A DNA stretch of 64,000 nucleotides from Phorcus lineatus (lineage: Eukaryota > Mollusca > Gastropoda > Trochida > Trochidae). The notes beneath the pieces were generated by a model. The model was not told the origin of the DNA, made no database searches, and worked only from the letters and a program-made list of their open reading frames with translations. Location of the stretch: contig OV121086.1 in assembly GCA_921293015.1 (NCBI GenBank), forward strand, positions 41,371,402 through 41,435,401, read 5' to 3'. Shown here in pieces: positions 53,007 to 64,000 of this stretch (position 1 is the first letter of the stretch; each line of letters begins with the position of its first letter). A program made the position numbers and the translations under genes.

Positions 53007-53919
53007 TGAATCTTGTAAAACTTAAAAAAACCCGTCAACATTCGAACAAAAATAGACCAGAATATGTCAATTAATACTTTTATAATTTTTGTATAATATG
53101 TATATTATGTATAAGCGAATATAAGATGAATGATATTTTTTATAACATCGATACAGGAGTGAAGAGGAGTTTGATTTGGATAACCGACTTCTTTATGTTT
53201 GCGGTATGATCACTGTATATATTCTAGTACAATTTATAAGTACTTGGGAATGAACGAATACAACAGTTATTTCCAGCCAAATACAGAATGATAATGACAT
53301 CAGCAATGGGAACCGAATCAGTTATCATTATTATATTATGTTTAATCATCCTATCATATCATATAAAATTAAGACCTAAATCAAATGTGGTTCATTTCAT
53401 TTCATAAATGTATTACAAGTTTAACTAATTTTTCCTAACAAAATTATTCTAAGAAAATAGAATTCCCCTTACAATGGCTGAAGCCAATAAACTTACTCCA
53501 CCATGCATCATCGTCATGTTGTGAACTACTTCATCATAAGGACAACAATAGATAAGAGACAAAAGTGTTGTGTTGACTAGTGTCTCAATCATTTCATTTT
53601 AAAATAAATATTTAAAGAAACAAGTTTTATTAACAAAAAAGGCTGTGTTCGCTTTGATTTAATTATTGTATCATAAAAGCTCATTTAAACTTGTACCGAA
53701 ATAAAATATAGGACAAGAATAGATAAATGAATTCTGAAAGATATATGAAAATATGAAAGGTCAATTAACCTTTTTAACAATCTCATCTTATAAGTTTAAT
53801 CAACCAGAAATAATTCTTTTTATTTCGTGTTCACGAACTGAATTTTATTTTTTGTACTTACTTTCCAATTCTTATTAGGCAGATAATATTTTTAGACAGA
53901 ATTAGAAAGGGTAAGTTAA

Positions 53920-54075
53920 CGGGACAGAAGCACCCCTTTTTTAAAAAATAGTATTTCTTCAAATTTCCCCCAAAAGATATTAGTTTATGATAAATGTAAT
54001 TTCTTCAGAGGGTCAACATCTCATAACTCAAACCAATTTTCCGTAGTCGTAGAAAAATATCAAATATCAAGCATT
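53920..54075 (+). mobile_element. Fragment related to the MITE at 32794-33046
   Basis: After TTAA (53916-53919) comes CGGGACAGAAGCACCCCTTT. The interior GGGTCAACATCTCATAACTC and CCGTAGTCGTAGAAAAATAT align with the minus strand of 32794-33046 at roughly three matches in four by eye. The far end is not preserved. Confidence 0.4.
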
Positions 54076-55428
54076 TCATCGTGAGAACTATCTTATCATT
54101 TGAGAAAAGGAAATTGATTCTCAACCAACATGTTATGATCGTTTAAGCTTTGCAGTTATGATTAAAACAGCGTCTACCAAGTGCAAGTCTGCAAGTGGTA
54201 CATGTAACAACCTTTCGCGAAATTCCTTAATTTACCTTCAAACGTGCTACCGTCCTATTAAAAACATTGAGAATGAGTTTAAGTAACACAAAAGCAAAGT
54301 ATATGTGTATTTGTAAAAGAAAATGTGTAACAGAAATGAAATAAATTATTCGCATAATTTCATATGAGATTTACAGCCAGCCAGAACAGCTATTTTCTCC
54401 AGAATCATACGTTGATCCATGAATTTGGGAACAATACACATCAAAAACAAATAAACGAAACTATTTAATTCAACCACTAGATAACAATAGAAAGCAATAC
54501 TAACAAATGATTTAAACTAACGAAATGATTTTATTTTCAAAAAAATTAATATGTTAGATTTAAAATAAAGTATTTTGTGTGATTTGCTGCTTTAACAGAC
54601 TTATGAAAACCATCACAAGAGAGAAAAAGGGAATCTGAATATATTTTATGCAAAAGTTTGATTTTTCATCTTAAGTACATGTATACATGTATGTATTGTA
54701 TGGTAAAGAAACAATGACTAATTAAAAGGTTGAATGATATTGATTGATGTGGATAGAAAAAGCGTATTTCCCTTTAAATCTGTTTCAAATTCATAATTAC
54801 GTCCACCAAATTAAAATTCTAATTAAAAATAGAAAGAAATATATCATCAAATTTGTCATTTTGTTTTACCTTGGGTTCTAATTCATAAGATCAAAAAATA
54901 GAATTGAATCTTCATAATAATGAACTAAAAATCAAATACTATATTCAATAATGGTAAAACTATGATTTTATTTTTGCTTTTAAAAAGAGAATGTTAGAAA
55001 CTGATTCGTTTTTATGGTTGCAGTCAATCATGGTTTTCAATTTTCTTATCTTTATAAGTGATAAACTAGTTTTATCAATACAAATTATTCGAGAACAATA
55101 GAAGTGATAGTTATTGGTAGTGTCCATCTGATGTAGATAAAGACAAATCAAAAGAAATTTATCTCTCTGTTGGAGATGAGATCTGAATGAGATTTTCCTC
55201 AATACTTGGCTCACAATAAAGGACTGCTCATCGCCATACTCTGACAATATTCATGATTTGTGAAATAAAACGGTATGAGTCTTATCGTTGTTTCAGTTCG
55301 CCGCCTTTGATGCAAACATCGCAATCAGAGATGTCTTGCCTTCCTCCTCGTCATCGCCGTTATCAATGGGACAAAATATTTTCACGAGAAAACTTTGTTC
55401 CAGGAAAAAACAAAAACAATAAAATTAC

Positions 55429-55578
55429 AGTATTATTATGCGAAGGGATGCTTCTTAATTCGACTTTGTCTTTAGCGTTTGACACGGCGATGTTTATCAG
55501 CGGAGATGGAAGGGGGGACTTTGTCTGTGAATTCACCGAATCCTCGTCTTCAGAAGATTCTTGTGGCAGCGCTTCCAT
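55429..55578 (-). CDS. Possible first coding exon of an unidentified gene
   Basis: In a GC-richer island (about 55.3-56.0 kb), a minus-strand ATG at 55578-55576 opens a 50-residue reading to a weak donor (ACT|GTAATT). The product starts MEALPQESSEDEDSVNSQ and is acidic, Ser/Pro-rich and low in bias artefacts, as expected of a disordered N-terminus. I do not recognise the protein and found no second exon downstream, so this is tentative. Confidence 0.25.
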
Positions 55579-57009
55579 GGAACTGATCGCCCGTCAGATA
55601 TGCTTCATCAATCTTATATCGTTTTGATGCCGGCTTCGGTGGGAAATCGAATCGTACTCAGGGGAATCGCGTGGAAATTGACATGCCTGTCCGGAATCAG
55701 ATCATATCTAGATAAGTCAACCTTCAATTTTGTTTTCGTCGGAATCTCCATTTCAAAAATCTGGCAAGCGAGAAGGGACGTGCGAAGAGAGCGAGCAATT
55801 TGACCTGTGATCGAGAATTCTACCGCAAATGGATCCTACACCATCATTAAATGTATAAAGAAGTAATATTTCGATATTGTAGCTTTCCCTTGGGATCGGT
55901 TGCTGTTTTATCGTCAGTTTAACTTGGGACTGATAAGGAAGCGCCAATATTCCGGGGTCTCGAGGGGACGGAAGCGGGTTTTGGGGACGGAGGGGACGTT
56001 TGGGGAGGGACCTGCTCGTTTGTGAGGGATGATACAAACCAGGGAAGAGTGAAAGACACGTCAAAGCGAGAAACTGATAAATCTTATTTCATTATTCCTC
56101 CCGATAACATTACCCAAGACGCACTCAAAAATTCAAATTACATATTGGTACAAGAAATGACACAGATGTATTGCAGATGGACTTCGCTGGGCATTATTTG
56201 ACGTTCGTTGTGCCGGATGTGGGTCTAAATGGAATACGTCAAGATTAATAGCATTTATCTTCATCGTCAACAGGCAACATCAAAGATGGTACATTGGTGT
56301 ATGTGTCCATCGAGGAAAATTGAAAATAACGATAGCAAACTTTGTTGACGATAATAAAAGCAAAAGCCCGTGAAAGGATGAAATATTTTGATCAGTCAAG
56401 TTTCTTTTAAATAATTGTTTATTCAAATAAGGATAAAGAGTAACCTTGTTTGGTGTGATTATGGTTAACGACGTCAAGAAGAAATAGTTCACATAACACA
56501 GAAAACAATTAACAACTCAAAATCAGTTTTAGAAAACTAAAAACAGATTCGTGAATTTCTATACAAGGGTGTAGACACACTCATAGTTGACATCTTATTT
56601 AAAGAAACTTAAATATCCTATAGCTCTTTATTTTCACAAGGACAAGTTTAAATACTTATTCAATCCTCATTTCAAATTGTTTGAGTAGTAATAGTTTGAA
56701 ATGAAATAATTTCCTTCTTCTTCTTCAGTATCAATCTTTCTATAAAGGTGCATGCCTAACAATACAAGCAGAAGTTATTGAACAATCTATTTTGTGCGAT
56801 CGCAAGTACCCTTGTTTCCAAATGAAATCTGCAAAGAGATCTTCAAGGGTTTGAAATGAAGAACAGTTCTTTACATTCATGGGCTGTAAAATATTCAGCG
56901 CAATTTCAGAGCACTATAGATTTGTAGTATACACAAATATAAGCCATGTTCTTTGCTATTAATTCCTTTGGATTATAATTTTTTTTATCACTATCTCTAT
57001 TCGTACATG

Positions 57010-57619
57010 TGCAGCTGCATGCCAAAAGTTTGTTCACATACCTGAGTATACCTGTGCAAATATCATGTAATTTGAGATGCCTTTGAGGCATCGTAGCGTT
57101 GCACAAAAGAAACGCATAATTTTGAATTTTCAATACACCTATGCAGATTCGTTCTTCTTTAAGGCAAATGTTTATCGTACCCCACAATTACCCGTAACAG
57201 TTTGGCAGGTCAATGAAGTGACCAGGGATCAAACACTAATTTTTATCATTCTCAATAAAATCCTTTATAAGTTATAATCTTTTTAAAACATTAGTCACCT
57301 TCGTTCCTTAGCACAAGTCAATGTTATTATGTTGGATTGTCAGAGAGTCGATATGGATTATTTTATTTAACACATTTAACCAAATTTCGAAAATGTGACC
57401 CCAACTGTCTATATCAATATGCCAAAATTCGAATTTTTGCACGAGAGGCCAGATGATCCAAAAATTCGTTCAAGAATGGCTATTTCACACATGGACAGTG
57501 GGTGATCCATTGTCAATTTTGCAGAAGTTATTTTATTGACGTTGAAACGAAACCCAAATTACATGATATTTGCACTACGATTCAGTAGTAAGTGAACAAA
57601 CTGTTGGTGTGAAGCTGTA
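57010..57619 (+). mobile_element. Tc1/mariner-like MITE, copy 2 (full length)
   Basis: 610 bases, inverted relative to 5154-5753 and alignable along the whole length. Left end GCAGCTGCATGCCAAAAGTT; right end is the inverse of ACAGCTTCACACCAACAGTT. Terminal repeats share TTTGTTCAC and GTGCAAATATCATGTAATTT. The interior shares GGCAAATGTTTAT..ACCCCACAAT and GGTGATCCATTGTCAATTTT blocks. Confidence 0.78.
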
Positions 57620-58564
57620 TTATGAGTTACCTTCATAACAATAGATTTGAATCTGGTTTTTGAAATGTTAATACAGGTGACAAATTTTTGTAACCTCATT
57701 AGCAATTCTGGAATACATTCAAACATTATGATCTTTCTCGTGACCTTCAACCCTTAAACCCTAACAGAATACTCATATACGAATAGTACTGTCAAAACAT
57801 ATTTTAGAAATACAAGACATAAATGTGAAAAGAAACAATTTGATTCGACTTTTCAAAATTGAATTAATACAATACTTCTCTAATTATAAGTTCTTCTAAA
57901 TTCTTCGATTTCGAATTCCTTCTGATATCTATTGATTTGCTAAAAGAGGTCACTAGACTCTGTACACGACCCTCTGTACAAGAATTTCTGGTGTACGATA
58001 AGGATTTCCCCTGAATCAAACAAAGGTTTTCATTTGTTTTGAAAATGCACTGAATAAACTCAATTCGTAATCAGATCGTATTTTGTTGGCATAATCATCT
58101 TCCTAATCTCTCCTTATAATTACAAGATTAGACACATTATGAGATTTTTCTCTCTGAAACTGCTTGCAGAAACCTTACACTTTAGTTTGTTGGTTTCACT
58201 TGAGACGGTTATTTTAACGAGATTTGGAAAATACAAGTAACTCTCAACTGTAAACGCTCTCAACATTTGAAAGTGTTCTTATTTACAGAATATAGTAATC
58301 ATTGAAGTCAAGGAAATAAAAGTAATTGATGCAAAATTTACAAAGCAAAAAAATCTTAAAAGAGTAAAACGATTTTATATATATTTCTGGATACTTTCAT
58401 TCGAAAACCCACAGTGATTAAACAATTCGTATTCAATGAACGTTACATTGAGAAAAGAAGTAAGACATTTAAATTAATAGGAGTCTCAGTTTGTGTTATT
58501 CCATACGTTAATGTTCAGCATATTCTAAGACGAAAAAATATCAAAGTCATAAAAACAAAAACAT

Positions 58565-58684
58565 AACAGGTCATAAATATCCTGAACATAATTTAACGAT
58601 ACAGGTTTTAAAATGACATAAAGTAACAGGTCATAAATATCCTGAACATAATTTAACGATACAGGTTTTAAAATGACATAAAGT
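58565..58684. repeat. Exact 60-bp tandem duplication
   Basis: AACAGGTCATAAATATCCTG through AAAATGACATAAAGT appears twice in succession with no difference seen over 60 bases. Confidence 0.95.
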
Positions 58685-59939
58685 TTTTTCATAAAATATT
58701 GAAAAATATCTTCTTTAAAAAAAATGTAATTACCTTTTAAATGATCAAAAGTCAACATTACGAGTCCCATTTACATGTTAACTAGTTATATGACCAGTTC
58801 AGAGTATCTGTCTTTTAGTCTACCAAGAATATATTTTAGACAAAAAGCAAGAACTTTGGATTACATGGAGCGTGATTCATTTTCGGTTTTTGATCGAAAA
58901 TCACGATTTTATACTTGTATATTTTTATTTTAGTATTAACATGGAAGCTTGAAGGAACAGTCAGTACTTGTAGACATAAAGAACACAACATATGACGTTC
59001 AATGTTTGTGACTCAAACAACATAATCGAAATCACATGTCAAATAAAGATAAATGTGATCTCTTATTTTTTTGTAAAGCGGGAGTAGATATTAAAATTGT
59101 TTTTTTTACCTATTTCGATATCAATATTGTTACGAAAAACCGTTTAAACTGAAATCCGATCGGTTTGACATTTCATAAACGCTTTCACAGAATGACTGCC
59201 AGACAAACGAAATGTTATTCGTGCATAACCACTATCTTTGAAGCTAAGATTTTAATCAGATATGTGTCACTATCATCTAATTGTATATCATAATTCTTAT
59301 GAAATTTCTCTGCAATTGCCTTAAACAAACTTGTTGGCCAATATATACAGGAATTATGTATTTTCATGAATAAATATTTTTAAATCAAACGATTAAAACT
59401 ACACAGTTAAGAACACTTACAAGGCAACGTCCGAGAGGATTTTTAGACTTATATAATGTTATGCACTTCTTATGTTTTGCAGTCGAGGTACAATGTAAGT
59501 ATGGCTTAATACTGTATTTATAGACTTTAATACAGGCTTTATACACTTTTTGATAATTCAGTATCTAATACATAACCAAATGAGTCAACATGAGTAAAAT
59601 GATAAAACTATGAAGTTGGAAAGAGTTTATAAGCTTCTAATGCTGATAGTCTACTTCTCTCCAAACTCTCTTTCACACTTTTACACTGCGCACGGGTGTC
59701 AATGATGGCGTTACGGATTGTGAGATACATTTACAAAAGGCAGAGAAAGTTTATTAGCTTCTAATGCCGACATCGATACGTCTTATTTGGGTAAAATCCT
59801 CGGTTTGGTTAGATTAGCGCTTCAAGGTTTGATTAGATTCTCCTTAATGCGTGATCAGTTCCCTACGAGTGCTGCAGATAAGAAGCCATGTGGCGCGCGC
59901 TGATAACGCCGCTACCCCCAAATCGATATCCCCCGTCAA

Positions 59940-60345
59940 TGGGGACTAGCTATAGGGGGAGGGGATTGGAAATTGGGAAGGATTTGGCAATTAATGGGAA
60001 GAAGGAAAATGGATGGTGGGGGAGTTTCGGAAACTGTAAGGGTAAGGTTCCAAAAGGAAGGGGTTGGGATCCGAAGGGCGAGGAGGTGGAGGGGGTATTG
60101 GTTCTTGGAGAGGTGACAAAAAAACTTGAAAATAAATGAAGGCGAAGGGGATGTTAAAGTGGGTAGAGGTTGAAGGGGTGAAGTGAAAACTTGGAGAAAG
60201 AAGGAGGGACGCGGTGTCCAAAAGGTCTAACGTGTTACGGAAACGATTTTGGAAGGGACAAAGGGATACATGTAAGAAACAGATAGAGTAGCTGGGTCCA
60301 GATGGTAAAATGAGAGAAGAATAATGAAAGCTAACGGGGATGTTG
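59940..60345 (+). repeat. Polypurine block
   Basis: About 400 bases strongly enriched in G and A on the plus strand (GGGAGGGG, AAGGAAAATGG and similar). ORFs on the complementary strand across it are composition artefacts (Pro/Phe/Ser/Leu-rich). Confidence 0.75.
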
Positions 60346-60429
60346 TGGTCCAAGTCGGAGGATCAACGGTGAAGGGGACAGAAGTGTGTAAGAGGCGACC
60401 ATGTATGGTGAAGTGTCTGACAGATTCAT

Positions 60430-60459
<30 letters not shown>
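60430..60459 (+). repeat. Poly-G tract (30 G)
   Basis: Thirty consecutive G just right of the polypurine block. The exact length may be unreliable in sequencing. Confidence 0.9.
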
Positions 60460-60460
<1 letters not shown>

Positions 60461-60679
60461 CGTATTAGGGATGAACACATTTATGATCACATTTTATCAT
60501 ATATGAAAATAAAGTTACGAACTTATCAGCCAAATGAATTTCAGATATAAGTGTGGATCCAACTATTCTTAGGATGTTAAGAAACCCATCATACTGAATA
60601 ATCACACAAACCACTAACTAGTTAGCAAAGATTAAAAATCTTGCTTTTGCCATGTATCATTACTAATTGCAATATAAGG

Positions 60680-60925
60680 CCCGACTAGGACACGTGACAC
60701 ATAAGCGTTCAATCGACATCCTGTGTCGTCCATTTATTAACTATTCCTTTCCAATAATCACAGATCTTCGCCGTTTGTCCGTGGAATATATTTTTGTCCA
60801 GTTAACGGCCTATAACGAGCGCTTAGTTTACCTGGCGGCCCTGATCTGACTATCTCGGCGGGAACATCTGCCTAGGCCGGACACTATAATCACACAGGCG
60901 CGTGCTCGTATTTGCATAATTAGCC
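60680..60925. promoter_or_regulatory. Candidate non-coding regulatory element
   Basis: A GC-richer island without repeats or a long ORF. Contains an E-box (CACGTG in GGACACGTGACA near 60690) and an overlapping octamer/homeodomain composite, ATTTGCATAATTAG, near 60911. Regulatory function is inference from motifs only. Confidence 0.3.
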
Positions 60926-61032
60926 AAATTTTCTTTTCAAAAACATTTACAGGTTTCCAGGTGAGTGATCAGTCAAGTACATCAATAGAATCCCTCCTAA
61001 TTATAAACCGGGATAGGTGCAAAAAGGATTGT

Positions 61033-61285
61033 TGAGAGGGAAGACGAGTGTGGTTTTCGTGAGACGAGAAGTGGGCCTTGTGATACAGGGGTGAGAGGGG
61101 TTTTGGGTGGTTGGAGGAGGCCTTGTGATGTAGGTGTGAGAGGGATTTTCGGTGGTTGAAATAAGTCTTGTGATACCGGGATGAGAGGCATTTTCGGTGG
61201 TTGGAGGAGGCCTTGTGATACAGGGTTGAGAGGGATATTTGGTAGTTGAAGTAGCCTTGTGATACAGGGGTGAGAGGAACCTGTA
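61033..61285. repeat. 45-bp minisatellite, about 5 copies
   Basis: Units CCTTGTGATACAGGGGTGAG + AGGGATTTTCGGTGGTTGGA + GGAGG start at 61076, 61121, 61166, 61211 and 61255. Since 45 is a multiple of three, two overlapping minus-strand frames stay open (136 and 111 codons) with 15-residue repeats. Coding is not supported otherwise. Confidence 0.9.
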
Positions 61286-63614
61286 TGTGTGTACCTATAT
61301 GTGTAAACATCTCTGAACATATGTGTATACATATATGAACATATGTGTAAAAATCTTTGAACAACATCAAGTTTCTCAATACTGATTTGAAAGCACTAAA
61401 TATAAGATATATTTAAGGTTTAGACTGTGTTCCCAATGCATTGACTTTATTTTAAGATACGTTCCGTACAAGAATACATATCTTGCAAGTAACATACATA
61501 GCAAGCAATATCACCTCAATACCTGAACGTCTTTTTGTTTGAAGATGTCAATCGACAAATCAACCTACGTCTAGGAAACAGACCGCTTTGACAGTAACGC
61601 CATTACAATACACATATGCACTTAACAGCGTGTAATTGATTGAGATAAAAGAATAACAGTATTTGCAAATGTTATCAACCATAAAACGTTTGTGTATAAA
61701 ATAATTTCGTAGTTTAGATAAGGATTAAGTGATACTTTAATATTGCGTATAAATGTGGTCGTCAACTTTTTACGTGTATTTCAAATACTTTCAGCAAATG
61801 CATATTAGTAATTCAGCAGTCACTTCCATTTCATTTCACATTTTATCAAAAAGCATATTTCTGAAAGTTAATGCAACCTGCCGAATTTCTGAACCCAAAG
61901 AGTAAATTATGATTAAGCTGATAACTGTTCTCTTACTTACTGTTGATATTTATATGCTTATGTTTAATTTTGCATCGTATTTGTGTAATGACATAGTACC
62001 ATTAAGCATAACTTAACGTGAAGGACTATGCACTCACACAAAAACGAATGACGAGTCATTGTACACGGTGCGATGTAATCTATTTGTAAACTTTTTCAAT
62101 ATGTATTGACTCAAAGAGAAAATCAATGGTTTAAAATATTATATGAATGCGACAATAACATAAGTAAGCATAATCCCAAGACGTTCAAGTTTAATTGTGT
62201 TTGAAAATAAAAAACATATTCGTTACATCTACAGTTACCGAAATACATTAAATATAGTATGTTCAGATGTAAAAAAGATTGAATGCACATGAGAATTCTA
62301 CCTAGTGAAACGATGAAGAATCTTGTATAATCGCCGAAATTGTCCATGCACAATAATTAAGGAAATGTTTAAAATGGACAGAAAATGATAACTGATTTAA
62401 TCACAAGAAGGTATTTCTTCTTATTCAAGCATGAGAATGAGTAAACGCGATTCGATAAAAAAAACCACCATTAAAACAATCTGCCAAACGTTGACAAAAG
62501 GCAATATTCATATCAATAACCCATCGTTTTTTAAATAGTTTTGTCTCAAGAACATGCTCACAACAATGCAACAACTCGATAAAAATGTGTCACGACACGG
62601 CTTTTATATTTTTAAGGATCTGAACGATTTCGATTGTAACAAACAGGCAAGAATTGATATAGTTAAAAAAACCATTTACAGGTCGATTAATTTTAAATTC
62701 AAGATAAAATAAATGTTGAACAAGAAAACAACAAAAACACATTCTTACTTAATTCCAAGTGTCATAAACGACATGATTAATTGAGCATTTATCACGGAGC
62801 AAGATGTTACACTTTGCTGTGTTTTCACTATATGTGTCTTTAGTGGCCGAATCAAAAATGACAGATGAAAAAAATATTTCTACGATTGTTGACGAGTCAG
62901 AAATAATAAATCTGTTTTCTGTATGAGAATGATACACAAACGTTGGGAGTTATAACCACATTGTAAATCAAGGATGCTTTCAATGGCGTGTGATTGGCGC
63001 GTGGCACGTCACTCAATGCGCCTGATTTCCATAGAATACTTGAGTATTGAATAGAAGTCTACAGAAATGTAACTTAGACGCCTCACAGGCATTGATAAAC
63101 ATATGGCTCCATATCCAACCCTTTAGAATATTTAATTGCCCTTAACTTCGCAGATTAGTTTGTTGAATTTCAATTGTTTACAATATAGGAACCAGTTTTG
63201 TAAACATGTTTTTTTAAATGTTTGTCATCCATATGAATATTCTTTCACGTCATTTACTTTTTAATTCAAGAGCCTTATATCCCCGCCGAGATTTTTCTTT
63301 TTCCTATCTTACAAATAATAGGTGTAATGTCTTATACCGAAAACAGTGCCGTCAGATAATGTTTAATATCGAGTTCTACACGATATCACACGTAAAAAAG
63401 CCACACTTGTCATTTTCGCAAAAATATATTTCTATACATCTATTATTGATGCAATTTCCACTATTGCATAACTTTATTTACTTATCATAAAAACATCTAT
63501 AAAAATACATGTAGTAACATATTTCATTATTTCCATTTTATATAAAATCATACAAGAAAATAAATTTTACTTCTGACTGTTCGCGATATTTCACATCGTA
63601 TAGCATGATTGTGT
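61286..63614. other. Gene-poor AT-rich region
   Basis: No supported exon. A short GC-richer patch near 62980-63030 (ATTGGCGCGTGGCACGTCAC) holds an inverted CCAAT and a CACGTC-type site. Confidence 0.45.
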
Positions 63615-63803
63615 TTATATCTGATCCAGCCGTATTCCAGTGTCAATCAAACAGACATTGATATAAGCAATACGGTCATTATCTTCATTACTGATAACCG
63701 AATCAAACAGCAGATCACATTTCTCATTCAAGTATTTCAGATTATAAGTGGAACATTTATCACTTTCAAATAAGTCGTACATCAACTCTCTCTGGCCATT
63801 CAA
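63615..63803 (-). CDS. Unidentified 62-codon ORF or exon fragment
   Basis: Starts MNGQRELMYDLFESDKCSTY and ends DTGIRLDQI. Composition is protein-like (balanced charge, few low-complexity runs), unlike other random ORFs nearby. No family recognised. Could be a terminal exon or transposon remnant; kept at low confidence. Confidence 0.15.
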   Translation of the reverse strand: MNGQRELMYDLFESDKCSTYNLKYLNEKCDLLFDSVISNEDNDRIAYINVCLIDTGIRLDQI

Positions 63804-64000
63804 TTTTGACGACTCGACTTTTTAGCTTATAGGACCATTTACTGCAAATAATTACAGTTTATCAATCCCCTGATTCCCCAATCTTCGATATGTCGATCAC
63901 TCTCCCTGGCAACAGGTGCGTCCATATGATAGTAGTGCCCCGGGTTTCATTCTATGACCTATTGTTCCCTTCACGGCAATGAGCTGGGGGAACAATGGGA

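Noticed and set aside
60969-61379. Two overlapping repeat-rich minus-strand ORFs (136 and 111 codons)
   Set aside because: Open only because the 45-bp minisatellite period is a multiple of three; two frames are equally open.

Overview
The window looks like nuclear genomic DNA from an invertebrate animal, most likely a mollusc. It is AT-rich, with small exons in long introns with GT-AG (one GC-AG) borders, many short non-autonomous transposons and minisatellites, and a GTGAGTGAG...ACGCCGC dispersed repeat of a kind I associate with molluscan genomes. The species is inferred from general knowledge, not proven. There is no sign of bacterial organisation.

Three protein-coding genes can be reconstructed by matching splice sites and codon phase. 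Gene A (plus strand, 3' end only, 377-1051) has a transmembrane exon and a cytoplasmic tail with an NPFY motif. Gene B (plus strand, complete, 4558-19392, 11 coding exons, 797 residues) is a DSL-domain Notch-ligand-like protein: signal peptide, MNNL-like N-terminal domain, six-cysteine DSL domain, an unusual series of about 24-residue four-cysteine mini-repeats, canonical EGF repeats, a cysteine-free juxtamembrane domain, one transmembrane helix, and a tail with NPLY and a C-terminal class I PDZ-ligand motif (HSEV). The transmembrane exons of A and B share start phase, end phase and sequence character, so A and B are probably tandem paralogues.

Gene C (minus strand, complete, 35726-21366, 8 coding exons, 935 residues) converges on gene B. 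It is a secreted chitobiase-type GH20 beta-N-acetylhexosaminidase: signal peptide, CHB_HEX domain, GH20 accessory domain, GH20 barrel with the catalytic GGDE motif, a C-terminal Ig-like strand domain, and a hydrophobic C-terminus that looks like a GPI-anchor signal. The 3' end of its third exon, including the splice donor and the HWHLTDDEGWR motif, is tandemly repeated four times at 131-136 bp spacing. The three downstream copies lie in the intron.

From about 35.8 kb to the right end the window is gene-poor. It holds a 23-bp minisatellite (40.5-41.1 kb), a 58-bp minisatellite (44.9-46.1 kb), a 45-bp minisatellite (61.0-61.3 kb), MITE-like elements, a polypurine block ending near a 30-G run, and a GC-richer island at 55.3-56.0 kb with a possible first coding exon on the minus strand. 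MITE families include a Tc1/mariner-like 600-bp element with about 65-bp terminal inverted repeats (two full copies and one fragment) and a piggyBac-like 460-bp element with perfect 15-bp ends between TTAA duplications. Intron 5 of gene B carries a tandem array of long snap-back palindromes whose spacers are rich in TGACGTCA sites.
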